The notes beneath the pieces are model-generated. The model did not search any database. It saw only the letters and a program-made list of their open reading frames with translations, and was not told the origin of the DNA. DNA of 64,000 nucleotides from Candidatus Solirubrobacter pratensis (lineage in GTDB: Bacteria > Actinomycetota > Thermoleophilia > Solirubrobacterales > Solirubrobacteraceae), in assembly GCF_000425945.1 (NCBI RefSeq), contig NZ_AUEK01000008.1, positions 62,001-126,000 of the forward strand, in the 5' to 3' direction. Shown here piece by piece: positions 32,263 through 41,243 of this stretch. Made by a program: the position numbers and the translations under genes. How positions within the stretch are numbered: position 1 is the first letter of the stretch; every line of letters begins with the position of its first letter.

Positions 32263-32739
32263 GTGCGCACGCAGCTGCTCAGGTTCATCGCCGTCGGCGC
32301 GTCGAACACGGCGATCACGCTCGCGGCCTACGCGGCGGCGCTTCGGCTGGGGGTGCGCTACCTCCCGGCCGGTGCGGCCGCGTACGCGCTCGGCGGCGTC
32401 AACGGGTTCCTCCTCAACCGCACGTGGACGTTCGCCCATCGCGGTCACATCCTCCCTGCTGGCGCACGTTACGCGGCTGTGACGGCGGCCGGCATCGTCG
32501 CGAATCTCGCGCTGCTGCGCGCCGCGATCTCGCTCGGCGTGCCGCGCGCCGCGGACGAGGTGGCCGCCGTGGCGCCGGTTACGCTGGTCTCGTTCGCCCT
32601 CAATCGCGCGTGGGCGTTCGCCGTCATCGATGACCCGTCGCTCCCGCCTGCTCTGGTCCCTGACCGCGGCCGTCGCCGCCTGCGGCGCGCTGCTCGCACT
32701 GGCCGCGCGGACCCAGCAGCCGCCCGCGATCGCGGCTGA
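32263..32739 (+). CDS. GtrA-family membrane protein
   Basis: 158 aa from a GTG start. Four hydrophobic helices fit the GtrA/DPMS family: LLRFIAVGASNTAITLAAYAAALRL, YLPAGAAAYALGGVNGFLLNRTWTF, YAAVTAAGIVANLALLRAAI and VTLVSFALNRAWAFAV, each of the last pair with the conserved NR-x-W-x-F. It helps to flip lipid-linked sugars or anchors a glycosyltransferase. The final 33 residues are hydrophilic, Arg/Pro-rich and overlap the esterase start by 110 bp in another frame; that tail is probably accidental read-through of the signal peptide region. Confidence 0.85.
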   Translation: MRTQLLRFIAVGASNTAITLAAYAAALRLGVRYLPAGAAAYALGGVNGFLLNRTWTFAHRGHILPAGARYAAVTAAGIVANLALLRAAISLGVPRAADEVAAVAPVTLVSFALNRAWAFAVIDDPSLPPALVPDRGRRRLRRAARTGRADPAAARDRG

Positions 32740-33532
32740 GCCCTGCAGCCCGGCACCGGGCGACCGCATGCTCGGCACCGCGCTGCTACACGTGCCCAAG
32801 CACGCGAAGGCGCCGCTGGCGCTCGTGCTCGCGTTCCACGGCGCGGGCGGGGACGGGCCCGGGATGGCGGGCTACAGCGGCCTGTCGCAGACCGCCGATC
32901 GCTACGGCTTCGCGGTCCTCTACCCAACCGCCGGCTCCGCGCGGCACTTCTGGAGCCTCAACGCGTCGATGAAGCCCGACGACGTCGCGAGCATCAAGGC
33001 GCTGCTGCCGCAGGCGATGACGGCGGCGTGCGCCGACCCGGCGCGCATCTACGCCACCGGCGTGTCCAACGGCGGCGGATTCGCCGCGCGGCTGGGCTGC
33101 GAGCTGGCCGGGACGATCGCCGCCGTCGCGCCCGTGGCCGGCGGCTACCGCGCACTGGACGACTGCCCCGACGGCCGCCGCACGTCCGTGCTCGAGATCC
33201 ACGGGACGAGCGATCACGTCGTCCCCTACGGCGGCAAGCCGCCGGACTACAAGGGCGCGGTCTCCGGCTTCCTCGCCGGCTGGGTGCGGCGCGACGGCTG
33301 CGACGCCACGGCCACGCACACGCGCCCCGAGAAGGGCGTCGTGCGCTTCACCCACGCGGGCTGCGCCCCCGGGCTCGCCGTCGAGCACCTCCGGCTCACG
33401 GGGACCGACCACGGCTGGCCCGGCGCGTCACCCCCGTTCCCGCGCCACAACCCCTCCCAGCTCGAGGCCAACGAAGAGGTGTGGCGCTTCTTCGCCAAGC
33501 ACCGGCTCGTGCCGGGCGGCGGCGCCGGATGA
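32630..33532 (+). CDS. secreted polyester/PHB-depolymerase-like serine esterase (LpqC type)
   Basis: 300 aa. A signal peptide (SLTAAVAACGALLALAARTQ) is followed by a hydrolase of the LpqC/poly(3-hydroxybutyrate) depolymerase family: LVLAFHGAGGDGPGMAGYSGL (oxyanion), ATGVSNGGGFAARLGCEL with the nucleophilic Ser in GxSxG, EIHGTSDHVVPYGG with the acid and TDHGWPGA with the His. It would act outside the cell on esters. The start at 32630 overlaps the GtrA CDS by 110 bp. Its last 9 residues, RLVPGGGAG, fall in the first unit of the 45-bp tandem repeat. Confidence 0.88.
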   Translation: MTRRSRLLWSLTAAVAACGALLALAARTQQPPAIAAEPCSPAPGDRMLGTALLHVPKHAKAPLALVLAFHGAGGDGPGMAGYSGLSQTADRYGFAVLYPTAGSARHFWSLNASMKPDDVASIKALLPQAMTAACADPARIYATGVSNGGGFAARLGCELAGTIAAVAPVAGGYRALDDCPDGRRTSVLEIHGTSDHVVPYGGKPPDYKGAVSGFLAGWVRRDGCDATATHTRPEKGVVRFTHAGCAPGLAVEHLRLTGTDHGWPGASPPFPRHNPSQLEANEEVWRFFAKHRLVPGGGAG

Positions 33533-33710
33533 GCGCGACCGGCGCGCCGGCTCGTGCCGGGCGGCGGCGGCGGATGAGCGCGACCGGCGCGCCGGCTCGT
33601 GCCGGGCGGCAGCGGCGGATGAGCGCGACCGGCGCGCCGGCTCGTGCCGGGCGGCGGCGCCGGATGAGCGCGACCGGCGCGCCGCCTCGTGCCGGGTGAG
33701 CGCGCGGCGG
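33504..33710 (+). repeat. 45-bp tandem repeat, about 4.6 copies, at the esterase 3' end
   Basis: Units begin at 33504, 33549, 33594, 33639 and 33684, each exactly 45 bp, nearly identical, built on GGCTCGTGCCGGGCGG and GGATGAGCGCGACC. The first unit encodes the esterase C-terminus and its TGA stop, while the others follow outside the gene. Each unit contains ATGAGCGCG, so an ATG overlaps every copy of the stop. Because 45 is a multiple of three, the frame is open through the array (33530-33699) and would give a 56-aa, Arg-rich peptide of repeats MSATGAPARAG. The array ends 6 bp before the convergent permease. Confidence 0.9.
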
Positions 33711-33715
33711 GCGCA

Positions 33716-34909
33716 TCAGCTCGTCCGCAGCGCCTCCGTCGGCGACAGCCGGGCCGCGCGGAGCGCGGGGTAGAGCCCGGCGAGGGCGCCCACCGCCGCC
33801 GCCACGCCGACACCGCCCACCAGCGCGACCGCCGGCAGCGACGCCGTCCACCCCTCCGACCGCGCGTAGCCGAGCGTCACCGCCGCGCCCAGCAGCGTGC
33901 CAGCGAGCCCGCCGCAGGCCGCCAGCAGCAGCGACTCCGCGAGGAACTGCACGCCGACATGGCGCCGGGTCGCGCCGAGCGCCCGCCGCAGCCCGATCTC
34001 CGACCGCCGCTCGAGTACCGAGATCACCATCACGTTGGCGATCCCGACGCCGCCGACCAGCAGCGCGACCGCGCCCAACCCGAGGAAGAGCGACGTGAAC
34101 GCCGTCTTGGCCGCCGCCTTCGCCTCGAGCGCGTCGGACGGCCGTGAGACGTTGACCTCCTCCGGGTGCTCCGGGTTGGCCGTGCCCCCGAGCAGATCGC
34201 GCGCCTGCGCCACGCGGTCCGGATCCGTACGCACGTATACGGTCGAAGCGTTGCGGTCCGCGCCGAACAGCGACGCGGCCGCGTCGAAGCCGATCAGCGC
34301 CGCGCTGTCGAGCCCCTCGGCGAGGGTCACCGGATCGAGGATCCCGATCACGCTGAACCAGCGGTCGCCGATCCACACGCGCGAGCCGGCGTCGTCGAGG
34401 CCGAGCGTGGCCGCCGCGTCCGCGCCGAGGACGACCGCCGGATAGCGGGCCGTCGCGGCGTCGAGGAAGCGGCCGTGCGCGAGCGTTGCGCCGACGGTCG
34501 CGAGCAGCGACGGGTCCGCCGCGGCGACCGAGATGCCGCCCGTCTCGGCCTCGTCGACGAACGGCGAGCGGCGCACGGTCTTGCCGGAGATCGTCTCCGT
34601 CGCGGCGACCTGCTCGACACCGCTCGCGCGCCGCAGCATCGGACCGGCGGACTCGGGCAGCACCGCGTCCTCGCCGAGGAACGACTGGCCGGGCGCGACC
34701 CGCAGCAGGTTCGTGCCGAGCCGGTCCAGCTGGGCGAGCAGATCGGCCTTCGAGGAGTCCGAGATGCCGAGCACGGCGACCATCGATGCGACGCCGATCG
34801 CGATCCCGAGCGCCGAGAGCGCCGCACGGGCGCGGCGCACCCGCAGCCCGAGCGAGCCGGTCCGCACGACGTCGGCCGGCGACAGCCGGCTCGGAGCCAA
34901 CGCGCTCAT
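33716..34909 (-). CDS. MacB/FtsX-family ABC transporter permease
   Basis: 397 aa. The layout is MacB-like: a first helix (about residues 27-47), a large extracytoplasmic MacB-PCD domain ([33 protein letters not shown] ...), then three helices with [50 protein letters not shown], the FtsX/MacB signature, and [19 protein letters not shown] at the C-terminus. It pairs with the ATPase at 34906 (overlap ATGA) and the adaptor at 35595 to form a tripartite exporter of an unknown substrate, probably a membrane-active compound or lipoprotein. Confidence 0.93.
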   Translation of the reverse strand: MSALAPSRLSPADVVRTGSLGLRVRRARAALSALGIAIGVASMVAVLGISDSSKADLLAQLDRLGTNLLRVAPGQSFLGEDAVLPESAGPMLRRASGVEQVAATETISGKTVRRSPFVDEAETGGISVAAADPSLLATVGATLAHGRFLDAATARYPAVVLGADAAATLGLDDAGSRVWIGDRWFSVIGILDPVTLAEGLDSAALIGFDAAASLFGADRNASTVYVRTDPDRVAQARDLLGGTANPEHPEEVNVSRPSDALEAKAAAKTAFTSLFLGLGAVALLVGGVGIANVMVISVLERRSEIGLRRALGATRRHVGVQFLAESLLLAACGGLAGTLLGAAVTLGYARSEGWTASLPAVALVGGVGVAAAVGALAGLYPALRAARLSPTEALRTS

Positions 34910-35598
34910 GGCGCCACCCCGAGCGGCGCGCCGGTGTCGACCACGATCAGGCCGTCGCGCAGCTCGACGCGCCGCGGCAGCGACGCCGCGATGCCGTGGT
35001 CGTGCGTGATGATCACGATCGTCGAGCCCTCCCCGTTGAGCGCACGCAGCAGCGCGAGGATGCCGGCGCCGGAGCGGCTGTCGAGGTTGCCGGTCGGCTC
35101 GTCGGCGAAGACGATCGCCGGCCTGCCGAGCAGCGCCCGCGCGATCGCCACACGCTGGCGCTCGCCGCCGGACAGCTTCGACGGCGGATGATCGAGCCGG
35201 TGGCCGAGCCCGACCCGCTCGAGCGTCTCACGTGCGCGCCTGCGTCTCTCGGTGGCATTGGCACCGGTGTACAGCAGTCCCGTCGCGACGTTGTCCAGCG
35301 CGCTCATCCCGTCGAGAAGAAAGAACTGCTGGAACACGAAGCCGATCAATCGCGCGCGGATTGCGGCCAGCTCGCGGTCGCCCACCGTGCCGGCGTCGTG
35401 CCCGCCGACGCGCACCGCGCCCGACGACGGCCGCTCGAGCGTCCCCATCACGTGCAAGAGCGTCGACTTGCCCGAGCCCGACGGTCCGACCACGCCGACC
35501 AGCTCGCCGGGATGCACGGCGAGCGAGACGCCGGCCAGCGCCTCGACGCCGCCCGGGTAGGTCCTGCGGACGTCGAGCAGCTCGAGGACCGGCGTCAT
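34906..35598 (-). CDS. ABC transporter ATP-binding protein (MacB/LolD type)
   Basis: 230 aa. Walker [17 protein letters not shown]-loop region [18 protein letters not shown], signature [16 protein letters not shown], Walker [16 protein letters not shown], and the H-loop in IIITHDHGI are all present. [13 protein letters not shown] and [19 protein letters not shown] are typical of the MacB/LolD subfamily. It is the cytoplasmic energiser of the exporter formed with the permease. It overlaps both neighbours by 4 bp (ATGA). Confidence 0.97.
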   Translation of the reverse strand: MTPVLELLDVRRTYPGGVEALAGVSLAVHPGELVGVVGPSGSGKSTLLHVMGTLERPSSGAVRVGGHDAGTVGDRELAAIRARLIGFVFQQFFLLDGMSALDNVATGLLYTGANATERRRRARETLERVGLGHRLDHPPSKLSGGERQRVAIARALLGRPAIVFADEPTGNLDSRSGAGILALLRALNGEGSTIVIITHDHGIAASLPRRVELRDGLIVVDTGAPLGVAP

Positions 35599-36632
35599 TG
35601 CGCCGTCACCACCCGCATGCCCTCGCGCAGGCCGGACCCCGACACCTCGACCCAGTCGTCCGCGTACAGCCCGGGCTCGACAGCGATGAAGCGCCCGTTC
35701 GCGGTCTCGACCGCGTAGCCCTCGCCCTGGCGCGCCACCAGCGCCTTCACCGGCACGGCGAGCACCCCGCGGCGCCGGTCGACGGCGAAGCTCACGTCGA
35801 CCGGAGCCTGGTCGAGCCGCGTGCCGCGCGCGCCCTTCCCGCGCAGCTCGACCGTCACGTCGATCGTGGGATCCGCGTCCCTCGCCGCCGTCGCCACCGC
35901 ACCGACGTCGCTGATGCGCCCGCGCGCCGTCCCGCCCTCGGGCATGTCGACCGTCACCCGGTCGCCCACGTGCACGATGCGCTGCCGGCGAGCGTCGAGC
36001 TTGACGGTGATGACCCGGCGGGTCGAGGACACCGACGCGAGCGGACGGCCCCGCGACATCGCGTCGCCGACCGCCGCCTTGGCCTCGGCGATGCGCGTCG
36101 CTCCACTCCGGAACACGATCTGCCCGAGCTCGAGCGTGCCGGTCCGATCGAGCCCGCGGTCGGCCTGGAAGTCCTCGACGGCGGCCGTGGTGTCGGCGTC
36201 CCAGTCCTCGTCGACCGTGCCCGGGTCGTAGCCGAGTGCGCGCAGGTTGCGCTCGAGCTGCCGGACATCCGCGCCGTCGCTCATCCCCGGCGCGAAGCGC
36301 CGCCAGGCGGGAAGGCTCCCGTAGAGCAGGAACGCGGCCGGCTTGTCGCCGAGGTCGTACAGCGAGTGCCCGCGCGTGATCACGGCACCCGGGTCCGGGA
36401 GGCGGGTGAGCACGCCCGCCCGGGCCGCGTCGACGACCCCTTGGTCGTCGTAGCCGAGCGTGCCGCCGATCCTCTCGCGGTCGACGAGATCGCGCTGCTC
36501 GACGGCCGCGGTGGCGCCCACCGGCGCGGCCGCCGCGGGCGCGGCGGGGTCTGGGCTCGCGAGCAGCATGCCGCCCGCGACCAGCGCGCCGGCGGCGACC
36601 ACGCCACCGGCCGCGACGCGCGCGCGCCTCAC
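35595..36632 (-). CDS. membrane-anchored efflux adaptor with peptidoglycan-binding domain
   Basis: 345 aa from the GTG at 36632, which overlaps the upstream stop as GTGA. A single N-terminal membrane helix ([22 protein letters not shown]) is followed by a beta-barrel type HlyD/MacA-like region and, at about residues 120-175, a PG_binding_1 domain ([44 protein letters not shown]). The C-terminal half has [38 protein letters not shown] and the barrel strands of periplasmic adaptors. It would couple the permease to the cell wall in a Gram-positive envelope. It overlaps the ATPase (ATGA). Confidence 0.85.
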   Translation of the reverse strand: MRRARVAAGGVVAAGALVAGGMLLASPDPAAPAAAAPVGATAAVEQRDLVDRERIGGTLGYDDQGVVDAARAGVLTRLPDPGAVITRGHSLYDLGDKPAAFLLYGSLPAWRRFAPGMSDGADVRQLERNLRALGYDPGTVDEDWDADTTAAVEDFQADRGLDRTGTLELGQIVFRSGATRIAEAKAAVGDAMSRGRPLASVSSTRRVITVKLDARRQRIVHVGDRVTVDMPEGGTARGRISDVGAVATAARDADPTIDVTVELRGKGARGTRLDQAPVDVSFAVDRRRGVLAVPVKALVARQGEGYAVETANGRFIAVEPGLYADDWVEVSGSGLREGMRVVTAQ

Positions 36633-37165
36633 TGCGACTTCCCCCCGATCGGCACGCCCATGCCGCTCTCCTTCTGGCACGCCTTCGCCGCCTCCTGGAA
36701 CTTCGGGTCGTTGGGGTCGATGCCGCTGCTCTTGTCGATCCGCATCGTCATGCGGCCGCTGTCGTCGAACTGCGGATCGGGCATGTTGAAGCCGTGGTCG
36801 CGCATGCACTTGGAGTTGGCGAGCGCCCGCTTGCGCATGTCCGCCTGCTGCTCCTCCGACATCGCCGGCGGCTTGACCTCGTCCTGGAAGTGCCGGCACG
36901 CCGTCTCGGCGGCGCGCGCCTTCTCGGGATCGGTCCCCTTGCCCTCGGTCATGCGGACGGTTCCGCGGCCGTTGGCGTCGAACTGCGGATCGGCCATGTC
37001 GACGCCGTGGTCGCGCATGCACTTCGCGTAGTCGAGCATCGCCTTCTTGGCCTTGGCTTGCGTGCCGTCCTGCGCGCCGGAGGACGTGGGCTTCTCACCG
37101 CCGCACGCGGCCACGGCGAGGGATGCGGTCGCCGCGCAGGCGGCGAGCAAGAGGCGTGTAGTCAT
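36629..37165 (-). CDS. lipoprotein with internally duplicated Cys-containing domain
   Basis: 178 aa. The N-terminus [21 protein letters not shown] is a lipoprotein signal (lipobox VAAC). The mature chain has two tandem copies of one motif, about 80 residues apart: [21 protein letters not shown] with ETACRHFQ, and [21 protein letters not shown] with AKACQKE. Each unit has two Cys, so two disulfides are likely. The CMRDHG motif is seen in small secreted actinobacterial proteins near efflux genes; function is unknown. It is first in the coupled exporter unit and directly follows the kinase at 37211 (45-bp gap). Confidence 0.8.
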   Translation of the reverse strand: MTTRLLLAACAATASLAVAACGGEKPTSSGAQDGTQAKAKKAMLDYAKCMRDHGVDMADPQFDANGRGTVRMTEGKGTDPEKARAAETACRHFQDEVKPPAMSEEQQADMRKRALANSKCMRDHGFNMPDPQFDDSGRMTMRIDKSSGIDPNDPKFQEAAKACQKESGMGVPIGGKSQ

Positions 37166-37210
37166 GGCCCCAATGGAGCCGGTCGCCGCTGAGAGCCCCG
37201 TTTCCCGAAC

Positions 37211-38521
37211 CTAGGGAATTGCTGAGAGACGCAGGCGCAGCAGCGCGCCTTCGCCGTCGGCCGCCTCGGCGGTGACGCTGCCGCCGTGGCTCTCGGCGAC
37301 CTGGCGCACGATCGCGAGGCCGAGGCCCGAGCCCGGGCGGCCGCGCGCCTCCGCGGCGCGGTAGAAGCGCTCGAACACGAGCGAGCGCTCGCCGGGCGCG
37401 ATGCCCGGCCCGTAGTCGCGCACGGTCAGCTCGCCGTCGCGCAGGCGCACTTCGACCGATCCGCCCGGCGGACTCCACTTCGCCGCGTTGTCGAGCAGGT
37501 TCGCCACGGCGCGATCGAGCCGGGCGGGGACCCCGCGGACCAGCGTCGGCTCGAGCTCCGGCTCGAAGCACACGCCGGGTGCATGCCGGCGCGCGCGCTC
37601 CACCGCGGCCTCGACGAGCTGATCGAACGCCAGGTCCTCCACCGCCGGCGGATCGGGCTCCTCGTCGCGCGCCAGCTCCACCAGGTCGCCGACGAGCTCG
37701 GTCAGCTCCTCGAGCTGGACGACGACGTCGCGCCGCAGGCGGTCGCGATCGCCGGCGTCCGGCGGGCCGCCGCGCGCAATCACCTCCATGTTGGTGCGCA
37801 GCGAGGTGAGCGGCGTGCGCAGCTCGTGCGAGGCGTCGGCGACCAGCCGGCGCTGCGCGTGCTGGGAGCGCTGGAGCGCCTCGAGCATCGTGTTGAACGC
37901 GCGGGCGAGGCGCGACACCTCGTCCTCGCCGCTCGTCTCGATCCGCTGCGACAGGTCGCGAGTGGTCGCGACGTGCTCGGCCGTCGCGGTGAGCTCGGCC
38001 ACGGGGCGCACGGCAGTGCGCGTGGCGAGCCGCGAGAGGAAGACGGCGAGGCCGATGCCGGCGAGCGTCAGCAGCGCGAGGGCCAGCCGGAGCTTGGACA
38101 GCGCGCCGTCGACCTCGGTCAGCGAGCGCGCGGTCACGAGGATGTTGCCGGGGCCGACCGACGTCGTATAGACGCGCACGTGGACCCCGCGCACGCGCTC
38201 GTCGGAGAAGAACGGCGCGCGCTTTCCGTCGGCGACCTCGCGCGCCTCGCTCGAGCGCGCGAGGCCGGGCACCGCGCTCACCTCGCTCTTGGAGATGCTC
38301 TGGACGAACACCTGGGGCGCGCCCGTCAGCACGGAGAGCCCGCTCTCGGCAGTGTCCGTGGGCGGCGCGACCGCGACCTTCGAGACCTCGCTGCGCAGCG
38401 CCGTGTCGATCTGCCCGCGCAGCGTGCCGCGGACGATCACGTACGCGAGCACGGAGCCCAGGATCACCGCGACCGCCACCGCCGCGGCGCAGGACAGCGC
38501 GAGCCGGCGGCGGAACGTCAT
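37211..38521 (-). CDS. sensor histidine kinase (system 3), MprB-like
   Basis: 436 aa. The N-terminal helix (about residues 7-29) is followed by an extracytoplasmic sensor of about 140 residues, a second helix with [20 protein letters not shown], then a HAMP-type segment ([24 protein letters not shown]). The core has [24 protein letters not shown] (His at about 233), [11 protein letters not shown] (N-box) and [18 protein letters not shown]. The design matches actinobacterial MprB-type envelope-stress sensors. It overlaps the regulator (ATGA) and precedes the lipoprotein and exporter genes on the same strand, so it most likely controls them. Confidence 0.93.
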   Translation of the reverse strand: MTFRRRLALSCAAAVAVAVILGSVLAYVIVRGTLRGQIDTALRSEVSKVAVAPPTDTAESGLSVLTGAPQVFVQSISKSEVSAVPGLARSSEAREVADGKRAPFFSDERVRGVHVRVYTTSVGPGNILVTARSLTEVDGALSKLRLALALLTLAGIGLAVFLSRLATRTAVRPVAELTATAEHVATTRDLSQRIETSGEDEVSRLARAFNTMLEALQRSQHAQRRLVADASHELRTPLTSLRTNMEVIARGGPPDAGDRDRLRRDVVVQLEELTELVGDLVELARDEEPDPPAVEDLAFDQLVEAAVERARRHAPGVCFEPELEPTLVRGVPARLDRAVANLLDNAAKWSPPGGSVEVRLRDGELTVRDYGPGIAPGERSLVFERFYRAAEARGRPGSGLGLAIVRQVAESHGGSVTAEAADGEGALLRLRLSAIP

Positions 38522-39189
38522 CGCTCGCGCAGCACGTAGCCGACGCCGCGGACCGTGTGGACCAGCCGCGGCTCGCCTCCGGCCTCGAGCTTGCGCCGCA
38601 GGTAGCCGACGTACACCTCGAGCGAGTTCGACGACGTGCCGAAGTCGTAGCCCCAGACGTGCTCGAAGATCTGGCCGCGCGTGAGCACCTGGCGCGGGTG
38701 GCGGAGCAGCAGCTCGAGCAGCAGGTACTCGGTGCGGGTCAGCTCGATCGCGCGGTCGCCGCGCGCGACGGTGTGGCCGGCCGGGTCGAGCACGAGATCG
38801 GCATGGCGGAGCTTCTCGGCCGCCGGTCCGCCGCTGCGCCGCAGCAGCGCCCGCAGCCGGGCGGAGAGCTCCTCGAGCGCGAACGGCTTGACGAGATAGT
38901 CGTCGGCGCCGGCGTCGAGGCCCTTCACGCGGTCGGGCACCGCATCGCGCGCGGTCAGCATCAGCACGGGCGTGCGGTCGCCGGCGGCGCGCACGCGGCG
39001 GCAGACCTCGAGCCCGTCGAGCTCAGGCATCAGCACGTCGAGCACGATCGCGTCCGGGGCCTGCTCGGCGAGCGCGTCGAGCGCCTCCCGGCCGCCGGCG
39101 GCGAGCTCGACCTTGTAGCCGTCCATGCGGAGCGCGCGGTCCAGCGCGTCGCGCACCGAAGGCTCGTCGTCCACTACGAGGATGCGCAC
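38518..39189 (-). CDS. OmpR/PhoB-family response regulator (system 3)
   Basis: 223 aa from the GTG at 39189 (VRILVVDDE). The receiver is canonical: VDDEPS, Asp51 in [26 protein letters not shown] and [11 protein letters not shown]. The winged helix has [34 protein letters not shown], then [16 protein letters not shown]. It pairs with the kinase by an ATGA overlap and heads a six-gene unit with the exporter. An inverted CTAAGG/CCTTAG sits upstream at 39224-39239. Confidence 0.95.
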   Translation of the reverse strand: MRILVVDDEPSVRDALDRALRMDGYKVELAAGGREALDALAEQAPDAIVLDVLMPELDGLEVCRRVRAAGDRTPVLMLTARDAVPDRVKGLDAGADDYLVKPFALEELSARLRALLRRSGGPAAEKLRHADLVLDPAGHTVARGDRAIELTRTEYLLLELLLRHPRQVLTRGQIFEHVWGYDFGTSSNSLEVYVGYLRRKLEAGGEPRLVHTVRGVGYVLRER

Positions 39190-39223
39190 CGACGGGATCG
39201 TCGGCGAGCAACCTGAGAAGTCG

Positions 39224-39239
39224 CTAAGGGGTTCCTTAG
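39224..39239. promoter_or_regulatory. inverted repeat upstream of response regulator 3
   Basis: CTAAGG-GGTT-CCTTAG is a perfect 6-bp inverted repeat with a four-base centre, 35 bp upstream of the response regulator start. It lies in the only AT-richer part of the gap. It may be the operator for autoregulation of the system, or simply the -10 region; there is no further evidence. Confidence 0.4.
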
Positions 39240-39293
39240 GAGTTCGTCGAAGGAGATCCGCCGCGGATGGGCCGCATCGGGCGCACCCGGCTC

Positions 39294-39683
39294 CTACAGC
39301 CAGGGATCCAGCGGGAGGCGGCCGGGATAGCCGGTCTCCGCGGCGTGCCAGTGCCCGATCTCGGGCTCGTCGACCTGCCAGCTGAGGTAGACCTCGCGCC
39401 CGTCGCGCAGGGCGGGAAAGTCGATCAGGCCCGCCTCCAGATCGCGCACGAGCAGGTCCAGCGCCTCGAGCTGCTCGAAGCCGAGCGACGCGGTGACCGC
39501 CGCCCGCGCCCGCAGGCGGCCGGCCCACGCCCCGCCGGTGACCTCGGCCAGGGTGGCGAAGCCGGAGTCGAACCCCTGGTCCTGGAGGAGTCGCTTCGCG
39601 TCCTGCAGGCGGCGCACGGTGGCCCGGACGAGGGGGATGACCTCGTTGGCGGTCTCTCTCGTGTAGTGGCGCTCGTGCAACAT
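39294..39683 (-). CDS. DUF2203-family protein
   Basis: 129 aa from the ATG at 39683 ([13 protein letters not shown]); an upstream start would add a poorly conserved segment. It has the family features: a start of [19 protein letters not shown], a long amphipathic helix, then the acidic block [41 protein letters not shown], with the WxVDExxIxxWH motif at the end. The family is widely conserved but uncharacterised. It ends about 105 bp beyond the start of response regulator 3 on the same strand, in its own unit. Confidence 0.85.
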   Translation of the reverse strand: MLHERHYTRETANEVIPLVRATVRRLQDAKRLLQDQGFDSGFATLAEVTGGAWAGRLRARAAVTASLGFEQLEALDLLVRDLEAGLIDFPALRDGREVYLSWQVDEPEIGHWHAAETGYPGRLPLDPWL

Positions 39684-39762
39684 CGTGGGAGGGGTGTTCC
39701 CGATTATCGTGGCGAGCACTCCCTCGCCTCCAACGGGACTACGCGGAGGACCAGGTCGCCGT

Positions 39763-40143
39763 TCAGAGATGGCGCGGGCGAAGCACTCCGAGGCGCAGGC
39801 GGCCGCGGCGCTCGGCGCGCCGGATCCGCCGGCGGCGCGTGTGCAGGAGCGAGATCAGCTCCGGGGTGCGATGCGCCGCGTCGGACACGAGCAGCCCGTC
39901 GCGGATGGAGAGCGCGGCGATCGGCTCGCCTCCGGACTCCGCGATCAGGACGTCGCCTTCACGCGCGCGGCCTGGAAGCTCGCCGGCAGCGGCGAGCGCG
40001 GAGTCGAGCCGGGCGAGGCGGATGAGCCGGCCGGTGTCCGACTGGCCGGCCAGCCGCACATCGATCGGCGCGGCCGTCTCGCCGCGGGGCAGGGCCTCGA
40101 GGCCGTAGGCCTTGGCGAACGCGGGATGTGGGACTGGGAACAT
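39763..40143 (-). CDS. small conserved hypothetical protein
   Basis: 126 aa from the ATG at 40143 (MFPVPHPAFAKAYGLEALP); an upstream start is possible but would overlap the divergent gene's promoter. RLIRLARLDSALAAAGELPGRAREGDVLIAESGGEPIAALSIRDGLLVSDAAHRTPELISLLHTRRRR looks like a small, beta-rich actinobacterial domain. I recall similar chains in GNAT-like or unannotated proteins but do not assign a name. The C-terminus is basic and probably disordered. It is divergent from the CGNR gene, 82 bp between. Confidence 0.6.
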   Translation of the reverse strand: MFPVPHPAFAKAYGLEALPRGETAAPIDVRLAGQSDTGRLIRLARLDSALAAAGELPGRAREGDVLIAESGGEPIAALSIRDGLLVSDAAHRTPELISLLHTRRRRIRRAERRGRLRLGVLRPRHL

Positions 40144-40225
40144 GCTCGTCACCGCCGTTTGGGTTATGGGAGTTACGATACCACCGTACCCGGTTTGTCG
40201 GTTACGCATCGCTAGAATCCGTCCG

Positions 40226-40750
40226 ATGCACGACGCGGACCGGCCGGCACCTGGGGATCTGCGGCTCGTCCAGCGGCTCGTGAACACGCTCGATCTCGAA
40301 GAGGGGACGGACGCGTTGTCTGATACGTGGCCGGACTCGGCGGAGCTGGCTTCAGGTGCGCTCTCACAGGAGGACGTGGCGCGCGTCGCGATATTCCGCG
40401 AGGCCGTGCGGCGGCTGCTGCTGGCGCACAACGGCGGCGAGGTCGACGCGGACGCCGTCGCGGCCTTGGAGGCCTTCGGGCGGGAGGCGTCGGTGCGCGT
40501 GAGCTTCGGCGCCGACGGATCGCCGCGGCTCCAGGCGGCGGCAGCGGGCGGCGACGAGGTGATCGCCCGGCTGCTGGCGATCATCGCCCAAGCCGCGGCC
40601 GAGGGCACGTGGGAGCGGCTGAAGGTTTGTCCCGCCGACGACTGCCGATGGGCGTTCTACGACTTCTCCCGCAACCACTCGCGCACGTGGTGCGACATGA
40701 AGGTGTGCGGGAACCGCGCGAAGGCGCGGTCCTACCGGGCGCGGCGCTAG
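40226..40750 (+). CDS. CGNR zinc-finger / ABATE-domain protein
   Basis: 174 aa from the ATG at 40226. The N-terminal part (DLRLVQRLVNTLDLEEGTDALSD...) is the ABATE domain. The C-terminus, KVCPADDCRWAFYDFSRNHSRTWCDMKVCGNRAKARSYR, is the CGNR zinc finger: C-x4-C ... C-x4-CGNR with R following. It is predicted to be a transcriptional regulator that uses the finger for nucleic-acid binding, and the ABATE domain for sensing. Stop (TAG at 40748-40750) and the convergent gene's stop overlap by 3 bp. Confidence 0.88.
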   Translation: MHDADRPAPGDLRLVQRLVNTLDLEEGTDALSDTWPDSAELASGALSQEDVARVAIFREAVRRLLLAHNGGEVDADAVAALEAFGREASVRVSFGADGSPRLQAAAAGGDEVIARLLAIIAQAAAEGTWERLKVCPADDCRWAFYDFSRNHSRTWCDMKVCGNRAKARSYRARR

Positions 40751-41232
40751 TCGGGCAGCTCGAACTGCTCGTCGGCCACCGACAGCAGCGCCGGCTCGCC
40801 GGGGCGCGCGGCGATCGTGATCGGCAGGTCGGGGTTGCGGGTCGCGAACTCGGCCGTCGCGACGCTGCGGCCCCCGAAGCTCGCCGCGAGCTGCTTGACC
40901 ACCGCGGCGAGGTGCTCGATCGCGCCGATCGGGCCCGACAGCTCGCCGCTGTGGGGGTCGATGCTGATCGCCGTCGCGGGGATCTGCCGGATCTCGGGCA
41001 GCGGGTGGGGCTCCGCGGGGACGAGGGCGCCGTGCGGGATCGTCGCGACGCTCTCGTCGTCCGTGATCCGCGTGTCGCCGCTGTCGTCGAGGTCGACCAT
41101 CAGCGCGGGCTCGTCCGCCCCGCGGTCGATCAGGAGCACGACGCGGGTCGCGTTGGCGGCGTCAGCGAAGGCGCGCGCGGTGGCCACCGCGTCGCCGTGG
41201 CGGGCAAGGGCGATCAGTGCCGCGGGGTCCAC
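40747..41232 (-). CDS. hypothetical protein
   Basis: 161 aa from the GTG at 41232; no clear ribosome binding site decides it. It is a compact alpha/beta-type chain with VDPAALIALARHGDAVATARAFADAANATRVVLLIDRGADEPALMVDLDDSGDTRITDD and a C-terminal AEFATRNPDLPITIAARPGEPALLSVADEQFELPD. I do not recognise it. It follows the zincin-like gene by 11 bp on the same strand, so the pair may be one unit with the ATPase, 25 bp beyond. No membrane segments or signal peptide are visible. Confidence 0.55.
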   Translation of the reverse strand: MDPAALIALARHGDAVATARAFADAANATRVVLLIDRGADEPALMVDLDDSGDTRITDDESVATIPHGALVPAEPHPLPEIRQIPATAISIDPHSGELSGPIGAIEHLAAVVKQLAASFGGRSVATAEFATRNPDLPITIAARPGEPALLSVADEQFELPD

Positions 41233-41243
41233 GCGCGCTGATG

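Noticed and set aside
33504..33710. CRISPR-like array
   Set aside because: The 45-bp units are directly adjacent with no spacers, so it is a plain tandem repeat; no cas genes are present.
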